From: Candidatus Melainabacteria bacterium GWA2_34_9
GTDB lineage: Bacteria; Cyanobacteriota; Vampirovibrionia; Gastranaerophilales; UBA9971
DNA length: 7,211 nucleotides
NCBI GenBank assembly: GCA_001784535.1
Contig: MFRJ01000050.1
Span: forward strand, 2,234 to 9,444
Reading direction: 5' to 3'
The notes beneath the pieces are model-generated. The model was not told the origin of the DNA and did no database searches. It saw nothing but the letters and a program-made list of their open reading frames with translations. This document shows positions 1 through 5,548 of this stretch, one piece after another (the first letter of the stretch is position 1; every line of letters begins with the position of its first letter). The translations under genes were made by a program, and so were the position numbers.

Positions 1-146
1 TTTCCTGAGCGGGCGTTGCTTAATTGACGTCTTACCGCAAGGTGCATAACATGCACATTTGGTTCTTCGCCAAATACTTTTTCGTCTATATCGATGTGAC
101 CTGCTTGGCTTCCATCGCTATTATGTATTACTAACTGTTTAGACAT
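1..146 (-). CDS. rplD: 50S ribosomal protein L4, N-terminal part (runs off the left edge)
   Basis: About 48 codons read from the ATG at 146-144 to the window edge. The protein begins MSKQLVIHNSDG and continues through FGEEPNVHVMHLAVRRQLSNARSG. That matches the L4 N-terminus, where an acidic Phe-containing stretch precedes 'PN-H-h-h-AV-RQL-N-R-G'. L4 binds 23S rRNA early in large-subunit assembly, and its extended loop lines the exit tunnel. The start is supported by a GAGG Shine-Dalgarno 9 nt upstream. The gene follows rplC after a 55-nt gap, the usual S10-operon order rpsJ-rplC-rplD. In some bacteria L4 also represses its own operon, but nothing visible here tests that. The C-terminal three quarters lie outside the window, so intactness cannot be judged. 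Confidence 0.93.
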   Translation of the reverse strand, partial: MSKQLVIHNSDGSQAGHIDIDEKVFGEEPNVHVMHLAVRRQLSNARSG

Positions 147-201
147 TATATTTTTCCTCAAATATTATTTTTATTTTGCTTGAATCAAATTATTAATTAT
201 T

Positions 202-837
202 CTAATTCCATTTGGTTCTGGAAGGCTGAACTCTAACTATTTTGCCTTCCGGACCGGGAACAGATCCTTTTATTAGCAATAAGCTTCTTTCTTTATCAAT
301 TTTAGCAACTTTAAGTTTTACAATAGTTACTTGCTTGTTGCCCATTTTGCCCGCCATTTTTAAGCCTTTGTAAACTCTTCCGGGAGTTGTACCAGCACCA
401 ATAGAACCAGGTAGTCTGTGGTTCTTTGAACCGTGACTCATTGGTCCTCTTGAGAAGTTATGACGTTTTATTGTACCTTGAAAACCTTTACCGATAGATT
501 TTGATGTTACATCAACTTTTTCTACATTGTCTATTATAGATAAGTCAATTTCTTGACCTACTTTATAATCTACAGGATTTTCAACTTTAAATTCTCTTAA
601 ATGCCTAAAAATTGGCAATTTATTATTTTCTAAATGGCCAATTTGTGCTTTTGTTACTTTTTTCTTTTTACATTCTGAAAACCCTACCTGAATAGCATCA
701 TAACCATCAGTTTTTTGGGTTTTGATTTGAGTTACTGTTAATTTTTCAATTTTTATAACTGTTACAGGAATGACAATACCATCTTCATTATAAATTTGAG
801 TCATCCCTAGTTTTTCACCATATAATCCTAGAGTCAC
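202..837 (-). CDS. rplC: 50S ribosomal protein L3
   Basis: A 211-residue protein of normal L3 length (about 205-213). L3 is a primary 23S rRNA-binding protein that reaches toward the peptidyl-transferase centre. Visible signatures are the N-terminal LGxxGEKLGMTQI and, at about residues 129-167, SRGPMSHGSKNHRLPGS followed by GTTPGRVYKGLKMAGKMGN. The residue aligned with E. coli Gln150, which is methylated by PrmB there, appears to be Thr150, so that modification is not expected. The start codon is GTG (837-835), chosen because the family N-terminus begins right there and GAGAGG lies 8 nt upstream. The gene sits 92 nt after rpsJ and 55 nt before rplD, and is almost certainly cotranscribed with both. 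Confidence 0.98.
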   Translation of the reverse strand: MTLGLYGEKLGMTQIYNEDGIVIPVTVIKIEKLTVTQIKTQKTDGYDAIQVGFSECKKKKVTKAQIGHLENNKLPIFRHLREFKVENPVDYKVGQEIDLSIIDNVEKVDVTSKSIGKGFQGTIKRHNFSRGPMSHGSKNHRLPGSIGAGTTPGRVYKGLKMAGKMGNKQVTIVKLKVAKIDKERSLLLIKGSVPGPEGKIVRVQPSRTKWN

Positions 838-929
838 TTTATTTTCCTCTCTTTGTGAGCGCTACGTAACTTTTTTCTAAGCCGTAGATCACATTCAACT
901 ACTAATGTATTCAATTTTATATAGTTGTA

Positions 930-1262
930 TTACAACTTAACTTCAATGTCAACACCAGCAGGTAAATCTAATCTGCTCAGCTCTTCGGTTGTTTGTTTTG
1001 TTGGTTCGTGAATATCAATTATTCTTTTGTGTATACGCATTTCGAAATGTTCTCTTGATTTTTTATCAACGTGAGGTGATCTCAAAACACAATATATTCT
1101 ACGTTTGGTAGGTAGCGGAATAGGACCGGCAACCTTGGCATCAGTGCGTTTTGCTGTTTCAACAATTTTTTCTGCTGAAGCATCAATTAAACGATGGTCA
1201 TATGCTTTTAAACATACTCTGATTCTTTGTTTTTTTTGTGGCTTTTGTTGCTTAGTTGCCAT
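930..1262 (-). CDS. rpsJ: 30S ribosomal protein S10 (NusE)
   Basis: A 110-residue protein. S10 is a small-subunit head protein and, as NusE, joins NusB in antitermination complexes. The family signature is strong: RIRVCLKAYDHRLIDAS, then AGPIPLPTKRRIYCVLRSPHVDKKSREHFEMR, then the C-terminal DLPAGVDIEVKL. That ending is nearly the cyanobacterial one. The protein is a few residues longer than usual (102-105) because of a Lys/Gln-rich N-terminus, KQQKPQKKQ. The ATG at 1262-1260 has its nearest purine-rich element (GAAAGG) about 15 nt away, which is rather far. rpsJ lies 81 nt downstream of tuf, with a strong hairpin in the gap, and is followed by rplC. It therefore joins a str-type gene (tuf) to the S10 operon. 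Confidence 0.98.
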   Translation of the reverse strand: MATKQQKPQKKQRIRVCLKAYDHRLIDASAEKIVETAKRTDAKVAGPIPLPTKRRIYCVLRSPHVDKKSREHFEMRIHKRIIDIHEPTKQTTEELSRLDLPAGVDIEVKL

Positions 1263-1298
1263 GATTTAGTATATCTACCTTTCTTTGATTAATTTAAT

Positions 1299-1334
1299 AA
1301 AATTGCAAATGCCTTGTTAGGCATTTGCAATTTT
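1299..1334 (-). terminator. Intrinsic terminator or attenuator between tuf and rpsJ
   Basis: A perfect inverted repeat: 16 bp per arm (1299-1314 and 1319-1334) with a 4-nt loop. The core TTGCAAATGCCT/AGGCATTTGCAA is followed on the minus strand by TTTTATT, so the U-tract is short and partly inside the stem. It begins 9 nt after the tuf stop codon. Because rpsJ-rplC-rplD follow on the same strand with only 36 nt left for a promoter, it is likely a partial terminator that keeps EF-Tu mRNA more abundant than the ribosomal protein mRNA. It could also act as a 3'-end stabiliser. Confidence 0.8.
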
Positions 1335-1343
1335 GTATTTAAC

Positions 1344-2552
1344 TTATTCAACGATTTTATCTACAACACCAGCTCCAACTGTTCTTCCGCCTTCACGAAT
1401 AGCGAATCTCATACCTTGCTCGATAGCAACAGGTGCGATTAATTCAATATTCATAACTACGTTGTCACCAGGCATTACCATTTCTTGATCAAATTTGATT
1501 GAACCGGTAACGTCAGTTGTTCTGATATAAAATTGTGGTCTGTATCCTGGGAAGAATGGGGTATGTCTTCCGCCTTCTTCTTTTTTCAATACATACACGT
1601 TAGCTGTGAATTTTGTATGAGGTTTAATTGAACCAGGTTTAGCAAGTACTTGACCCCTTTCAATTTGCTCTTTGTTAACGCCTCTAAGAAGAAGACCTAC
1701 GTTATCTCCGGCAAGACCTTCATCAAGCATTTTTCTGAACATTTCAACACCGGTAACAACTGTTTTTCTTGTTTCACCAAAGCCGATAAGTTCAACTTCT
1801 TCGCCAACTTTAACTTTTCCTCTTTCAACTCTTCCGGTAGCAACTGTTCCTCTACCTGTGATTGAGAATACGTCTTCAACCGGCATTAAGAATGGTAAGT
1901 CAATTTGTCTTTCAGGAGTTGGGATATATTCATCAACTGCATCCATTAATTCCCAAATTTTATCAACCCATTTATCTTCGCCACGTTTAATTTTAGGATT
2001 AGCTTGAACTGCTTCAAGAGCTTTTAAAGCTGAACCGCGAATAAATGGAATATTATCTCCATCAAATTCATACATGCTTAAAAGTTCTCTTGATTCTAAT
2101 TCAACTAAGTCTAAAAGTTCTTCGTCATCAACCATATCTGATTTATTAAGGAAAATTACCAATTTAGGTACGCCAACCTGACGAGCTAAAAGGATGTGTT
2201 CTCTTGTTTGAGGCATAGGGCCGTCAGCAGCTGATATAACGAGAATACCGCCATCCATCTGAGCAGCACCAGTAATCATGTTTTTAACATAATCTGCGTG
2301 TCCAGGGCAATCAACGTGAGCATAGTGTCTTGCTGTTGTTTCATACTCAACGTGAGCTGTTGAGATCGTAATTCCTCTTGCTTTTTCTTCAGGAGCTGCA
2401 TCGATTTCATCGAATTTTTTAGCAGTTGCCTGTCCTACAGCAGCTAAACTTGCAGTTATTGCGGCTGTCAATGTTGTTTTGCCGTGGTCAACGTGTCCAA
2501 TTGTACCTACGTTAACGTGTGGTTTAGTTCTTGCAAACTTTTCGCGAGCCAT
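1344..2552 (-). CDS. tuf: Translation elongation factor Tu
   Basis: A 402-residue full-length EF-Tu, the GTPase that delivers aminoacyl-tRNA to the ribosome A site. All GTP-binding motifs are visible: P-loop GHVDHGKT (19-26), switch I RGITI with Thr62, DCPGH (81-85) with catalytic His85, NKSD (136-139) and SAL (174-176). Domains 2 and 3 follow from about residue 210, including EEGGRHTPFFPGYRPQFY and the C-terminal REGGRTVGAGVV. The segment around NPKIKRGEDKWVDKIWELMDAVDEYIPTPER resembles cyanobacterial EF-Tu. The ATG start has GGAG 8 nt upstream. The gene is preceded by three tRNA genes from an apparently shared promoter and followed by a strong hairpin and then rpsJ. No truncation or missing key residue is seen. 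Confidence 0.99.
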   Translation of the reverse strand: MAREKFARTKPHVNVGTIGHVDHGKTTLTAAITASLAAVGQATAKKFDEIDAAPEEKARGITISTAHVEYETTARHYAHVDCPGHADYVKNMITGAAQMDGGILVISAADGPMPQTREHILLARQVGVPKLVIFLNKSDMVDDEELLDLVELESRELLSMYEFDGDNIPFIRGSALKALEAVQANPKIKRGEDKWVDKIWELMDAVDEYIPTPERQIDLPFLMPVEDVFSITGRGTVATGRVERGKVKVGEEVELIGFGETRKTVVTGVEMFRKMLDEGLAGDNVGLLLRGVNKEQIERGQVLAKPGSIKPHTKFTANVYVLKKEEGGRHTPFFPGYRPQFYIRTTDVTGSIKFDQEMVMPGDNVVMNIELIAPVAIEQGMRFAIREGGRTVGAGVVDKIVE

Positions 2553-2631
2553 TTTAAACTCTCCTTTTTAAATTAACAATCGTTTGATACCGTCTATATT
2601 ATGTATCACATTACTTTGTGGGGATATTTTC

Positions 2632-2703
2632 AGCCCATGACGAGATTTGAACTCGTGACCTTTCCCTTACCAAGGGAATGCGCTACCCCTGCGCTACATG
2701 GGC
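2632..2703 (-). tRNA. tRNA-Thr (anticodon GGU)
   Basis: Read on the minus strand this folds into a 72-nt cloverleaf. The acceptor stem is GCCCATG/CATGGGC, the D arm GCGC/GCGC, the anticodon stem TTCCC/GGGAA with loop TTGGTAA (anticodon GGT), and the T arm ACGAG-TTCAAAT-CTCGT. The discriminator is T and no CCA is encoded, so CCA must be added by nucleotidyltransferase. It ends 79 nt before the tuf start codon, as thrT precedes tufB in E. coli. Confidence 0.97.
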
Positions 2704-2723
2704 AATTGGGGTTTTTATCTTCG

Positions 2724-2754
2724 CTTTTCGTAAAGTTTTCACTTCTCGAAAAAG
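2724..2754 (-). other. Hairpin in the spacer between tRNA-Tyr and tRNA-Thr(GGU)
   Basis: On the minus strand the arm CTTTTTCG pairs with CGAAAAG (one bulged T). Inside it, AAGT-GAAA-ACTT makes a second short stem capped by a GAAA loop. It occupies most of the 58-nt spacer, where E. coli-type operons carry tRNA-Gly. A role as a processing signal is possible but inferred. No tRNA-like cloverleaf can be drawn here. Confidence 0.45.
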
Positions 2755-2761
2755 AAAAGAT

Positions 2762-2844
2762 TGGGCAGGGGTGGATTCGAACCACCGTAGGCGTTAGCCA
2801 GCGGATTTACAGTCCGCCCCCATTAGCCACTCGGGCACCTACCC
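2762..2844 (-). tRNA. tRNA-Tyr (anticodon GUA)
   Basis: An 83-nt class II tRNA with a long variable arm, as expected for bacterial tRNA-Tyr. The acceptor stem is GGGTAGG/CCTGCCC with one T-G wobble, the anticodon stem GCGGA/TCCGC with loop CTGTAAA (anticodon GTA), the variable arm lies around TGGCTAACGCCTA, and the T arm is GGTGG-TTCGAAT-CCACC. The discriminator is A and CCA is not encoded. It lies 11 nt from the upstream tRNA-Thr, so the two are surely cut from one transcript. Confidence 0.97.
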
Positions 2845-2855
2845 ACTTTAGAAAT

Positions 2856-2927
2856 AGCCGGTGATGGGATTCGAACCTACAACCTACGGTTTACAAAACC
2901 GTTGCTCTGCCGTTGAGCTACACCGGC
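2856..2927 (-). tRNA. tRNA-Thr (anticodon UGU)
   Basis: A 72-nt cloverleaf on the minus strand. The acceptor stem is GCCGGTG/CACCGGC, the D arm GCTC/GAGC, the anticodon stem ACGGT/ACCGT with loop TTTGTAA (anticodon TGT), and the T arm GTAGG-TTCGAAT-CCCAT. The T stem has an A-C mismatch at its middle pair and a G-T pair at its base, which is unusual; the other stems are perfect. The discriminator is T and no CCA is encoded. It is the first gene after the promoter at 2997-3024. Confidence 0.95.
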
Positions 2928-2996
2928 ACTTTTACAAAGTTAATGAGCTTTTAAACTGATGATGTTTTTTAACTCATACTTTGCACATGAATATTT

Positions 2997-3024
2997 ATCA
3001 TATTTGCTAAAGAATGACTGTCAA
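2997..3024 (-). promoter_or_regulatory. Sigma70-type promoter of the tRNA-tuf operon
   Basis: On the minus strand a perfect -35 box TTGACA (3024-3019) is followed after 16 bp by TATGAT (3002-2997), one base from the TATAAT consensus. Transcription would start near 2990, about 60 nt before tRNA-Thr(UGU). It is the only near-consensus promoter seen upstream of the block, and its strength suits tRNA and EF-Tu expression. Confidence 0.75.
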
Positions 3025-3174
3025 TAGAAATCGATACTTACTCACATTAAGTGTCATTATCTAAAAAACCACGAACATGATTTTGTATCAAGTATTTAAT
3101 TTAATTTTTTTAAGCAATTTTTCAGCTTGAGGTGTTTTGTATAGAAGTAAACTATTTAAATAGGAAAATATTAA

Positions 3175-4020
3175 ATGATTGGAAGTGTAAATTTAAATGG
3201 TTTTAATTTTGTAAAAGAAAAAAACGATAAACAAACTAAAGTTATTAATAATAATAAAATAATAGACAATAATTTAATTCCATTAGCCCAAATTCCATCT
3301 GATTCAATAAAAGCAAGATTTTTGTCTTTTGGTTGTAACAATCAGCTTGCAAATAATTTAAAACTTGCCCAAGAATCATTTAATTATGTTAAGGATTTGA
3401 ATCTATTTTCAACTAATAAAGACATTGATGAAGATTCGTTCAAAAAGACAAGATTCGCCGAAGATTATTCTATAAATGATTTTAAACATAAATTAATGAC
3501 AGATAGAGTATTTTTAGACAAAAAAAGAAAAGGAACAAGCATTGACGATTTTGTAAAAATTACTGCTCAATGTGCCCCTTCAATGCATATGGGAAACTGT
3601 ACCGAAAATGCTATATTGGCAGCTAAACATCTGGCAGAAAATAAAAAAGGTGCAAATTTTGCTCTTGTTGCAGCCTTTTCAGAGATTAAGAACCGTGAAG
3701 AATTTTATTTAAATCCATTAGCTTATTATGATGAAAAAATTAAAGACTCCAATATTGCAGATCATGTCTTTGTTGTTGTAGGACTGGACAAAACTGCGGA
3801 TTTAAGCAAGCCCTCAACCTGGGGAAAAGAGTCAGTAATTCTTGATCCCTGGGGAAATATTGTAAAGCCTGTTTATAGCGGTGACAATATAAATCACGAG
3901 TGGATAAATGAAATGAAGAAAGAATTACAAACTCAAGACGATTTAACTTTTACAAATTATGCACCTTTTATTGATGGCACTAAAGATAAAGAATCAGTTT
4001 ATAACTGGCAAGGCGAGTAG
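3175..4020 (+). CDS. Uncharacterised protein with a putative papain/transglutaminase-like Cys-His-Asp triad
   Basis: A 281-residue Asn/Lys-rich protein, not recognised as a named family. The N-terminal ~110 residues are low in recognisable motifs. The C-terminal half has three islands in the order expected for papain-like or transglutaminase-like cysteine enzymes: GNCTENAILAAKHL with Cys142 at a helix start, ADHVFVVVGLD with His197 on a predicted strand, and VILDPWGN with Asp224. This pattern (Cys, then D-H-h-F/h-V-h-h, then h-h-D-P-W) recalls bacterial toxin and type III effector proteases or deamidases. Assigning an activity from it is inference. No signal peptide, lipobox or membrane helix is visible. 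The ATG has AGGA 9 nt upstream; no convincing promoter was found. The next gene begins only 12 nt after the stop, so the three plus-strand genes are probably cotranscribed. Confidence 0.85.
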   Translation: MIGSVNLNGFNFVKEKNDKQTKVINNNKIIDNNLIPLAQIPSDSIKARFLSFGCNNQLANNLKLAQESFNYVKDLNLFSTNKDIDEDSFKKTRFAEDYSINDFKHKLMTDRVFLDKKRKGTSIDDFVKITAQCAPSMHMGNCTENAILAAKHLAENKKGANFALVAAFSEIKNREEFYLNPLAYYDEKIKDSNIADHVFVVVGLDKTADLSKPSTWGKESVILDPWGNIVKPVYSGDNINHEWINEMKKELQTQDDLTFTNYAPFIDGTKDKESVYNWQGE

Positions 4021-4032
4021 AATTTAATAAAT

Positions 4033-4803
4033 ATGATAAATAATATTACTTTTAATAATTATCAAAACAGACAAAATCCTTCTTTTTTAGGGAAAAGTTT
4101 TGTGCAGATGAAATTATTTGATGAAACTTTCCTTGTTCCAAAAGCAGTAGAAAAAATCAGAAGATCAGTTAAATTTTCTTTTGCCGAAGATGCAAATAAT
4201 ACTTATTGCTCAAATGCAGTCTGTATGAAAGATAATATATTTTTGGGAATTTCGCATTTCTGGAAACATTTCAAAAAAATCGAAGAGCTTAGTATTGGAA
4301 AAATAAATAAAGGAAAAGGAAATCAAAGTTCCTGTTCTGTAAATGCTGTTTCTAAACATAGAAAAAATAATAATTGGGATTTAGGAATTTTTAATGTTGA
4401 AATTCCTAAAAAATGGCAAATTGCCAAATCGAGTCCTGTAAAGTTAGCTGACAGACTGCCGTCGACAGGAGAAGATATTTATATAGTAGCATACCATCCT
4501 GATCTTACAGGACCCAAAGTAATACCGGCAAAATATACAGGTTCATGCAAGCCCAGTTTGTTTGTTGATGAAGAATTTGGTGCTTCTTCAAGTTATTTTC
4601 AAATAAACTCCGATATTTTAAAGAATAATCTTAATACAGAAGGTCTTTCAGGATGTGCAATTGTAAATAAAAAAGGCGAGCTAATAGGCATTCAGGGCAA
4701 AGGGACCGTAAATTCAAGTACTAATATGTCTACAGGCAATCTTTTTGGTATCAGCATTGATACTGTTAAAAGATATTTAAAAGAAGTTAATATTTCTATT
4801 TAA
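4033..4803 (+). CDS. Divergent trypsin-like serine protease with an Asn-rich N-terminal tag (paralog A)
   Basis: 256 residues. Residues about 45-250 look like a chymotrypsin/HtrA-type fold with a plausible triad: His75 in FLGISHF, Asp116 in WDLGIFNVE (the usual 'D-h-A-h-h-h-h' strand), and Ser206 in EGLSGCAIVNKKGELIGI, where the family normally has GxSGGPhhN. The end, LFGISIDTVKRYL, matches the terminal strand and helix of HtrA-like domains. Residues 6-26 form a tag (TFNNYQNRQNPSFLGKSF...) shared nearly unchanged with the next gene. No hydrophobic signal sequence is present, so export by Sec is not predicted. There is no clear Shine-Dalgarno upstream; translation may be coupled to the preceding gene 12 nt away. 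Protease activity is plausible but not shown, since Cys replaces the Gly after SG. It could be a non-catalytic relative. Confidence 0.85.
   Translation: MINNITFNNYQNRQNPSFLGKSFVQMKLFDETFLVPKAVEKIRRSVKFSFAEDANNTYCSNAVCMKDNIFLGISHFWKHFKKIEELSIGKINKGKGNQSSCSVNAVSKHRKNNNWDLGIFNVEIPKKWQIAKSSPVKLADRLPSTGEDIYIVAYHPDLTGPKVIPAKYTGSCKPSLFVDEEFGASSSYFQINSDILKNNLNTEGLSGCAIVNKKGELIGIQGKGTVNSSTNMSTGNLFGISIDTVKRYLKEVNISI
4051..4111 (+). repeat. Duplicated 61-bp 5' tag, copy 1
   Basis: This segment, codons 7-26 of paralog A plus one base, matches 4841-4901 at 58 of 61 positions with no gaps. The three differences are at 4076, 4088 and 4104, and the last is synonymous. It encodes the Asn/Gln-rich leader ending in PSFLGKSFVQM. 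Confidence 0.9.
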
Positions 4804-4822
4804 TTAAAAAGGACTCTATTGA

Positions 4823-5542
4823 ATGATTTGTAACAGTAATTTTAATAATTATCAAAACAGACAAACTCCTTCTTTTTCAGGGAAAAGTTTTGTTCAGATG
4901 AATTGCCTGGGCGAAAAATATCTTGTCCCGAGAAAAGTAGCAGATGTCAGAAGATCAGTTAAATGCGCTTTTGCCAAGGATAAGTTTGTTGAAGAAAGGA
5001 TTAGCGTTGCAAATGCGGTTAATGTTGAAAACAATTTATTTTTAGGAATTGCTCATTTATTTGAAGGCATAAAAGAAGTTTCTTTAGTTGCTATCGGGAA
5101 ATTCAACAACAAAGGAAAACGTATATCAAATCCTGTTAAACAGCACGTTGAGTTTAATAAAATAGATTTTAGTCTTTTAAAAGTTGAAATGGAGAAAAAT
5201 TTTGAAGTTGCCAAATCAAATCCTGTAAAATTTACTCAAAAAATGCCTAAAAGAGGTGAAACTGTTTATATAGTCGGATATCATATGAACTTTAAAGGAC
5301 CTAAAGCAATACCTGTTAAATATGAAGGATTTGTTAGTTCTAAAAATGGTGGAATTAGCTGTAAAGCAAATTGTATAAAAGTAGAGTCAGATTTTCTCAA
5401 AGACAAAGTAAATCCACATGGGTTATCTGGAGCGGCAGTTGTAAACAAAGACGGCGAACTGGTAGGAGTTCTCACGGTTGCAGGATTTCATCGCAAAAAC
5501 AAACTATCTAACGGTAATTTTTACGGAATTTCAGTGCTTTAA
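4823..5542 (+). CDS. Divergent trypsin-like serine protease with an Asn-rich N-terminal tag (paralog B)
   Basis: 239 residues, clearly a tandem paralog of the gene 19 nt upstream. By eye roughly 40% of residues are identical overall, with near identity at the start. The triad positions are kept: His78 in FLGIAHLF, Asp115 in KIDFSLLKVE, and Ser202 in HGLSGAAVVNKDGELVGV, with Ala replacing the canonical Gly after SG. Shared blocks also include VRRSVK, AKSNPVK and VYIVGYH. It ends at GNFYGISVL, 13 residues short of paralog A, so the usual C-terminal helix is missing; the stop lies only 6 nt from the convergent transporter gene. The ATG has AAGGA 9 nt upstream. No signal peptide is seen. It is probably made from the same transcript as the two genes before it. 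Substrate and activity are unknown. Confidence 0.85.
   Translation: MICNSNFNNYQNRQTPSFSGKSFVQMNCLGEKYLVPRKVADVRRSVKCAFAKDKFVEERISVANAVNVENNLFLGIAHLFEGIKEVSLVAIGKFNNKGKRISNPVKQHVEFNKIDFSLLKVEMEKNFEVAKSNPVKFTQKMPKRGETVYIVGYHMNFKGPKAIPVKYEGFVSSKNGGISCKANCIKVESDFLKDKVNPHGLSGAAVVNKDGELVGVLTVAGFHRKNKLSNGNFYGISVL
4841..4901 (+). repeat. Duplicated 61-bp 5' tag, copy 2
   Basis: Second copy of the tag at 4051-4111, at a constant offset of 790 bp, with differences at 4866, 4878 and 4894. The same offset persists to a further identical 18-bp block (4157-4174 and 4947-4964) encoding the RRSVK region. The copies therefore come from a whole-gene tandem duplication, not from insertion of a small mobile repeat. 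Confidence 0.9.
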
Positions 5543-5548
5543 TATTTG

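Noticed and set aside
838..929. Short inverted repeats (CAACTA/TAGTTG and CTACG/CGTAG) in the rpsJ-rplC gap as an L4-type leader
   Set aside because: Stems of 5-6 bp with loops of 16-20 nt are weak, and the classical L4 leader precedes rpsJ, not rplC.
1650..2007. Two plus-strand open frames of 71 and 111 codons inside tuf, and a 60-codon minus-strand frame there
   Set aside because: They are shadows of the highly constrained EF-Tu gene and have no plausible protein sequence of their own.
2601..2864. An 87-codon plus-strand open frame across two tRNA genes and the start of the third
   Set aside because: It is the antisense of the tRNA genes; its stretches such as TRFELVT and GWIRTTVG are the typical false translations of T arms.
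3127..3158. TTGAGG and TATAGA or TATTTA as a promoter for the three-gene cassette
   Set aside because: The spacings are wrong (7 or 20 bp) and the alternative -35 boxes are poor; in such AT-rich DNA this is no better than chance.
5281..5475. A 64-codon minus-strand frame inside paralog B
   Set aside because: It is antisense to a gene with clear paralogous conservation in its own frame.
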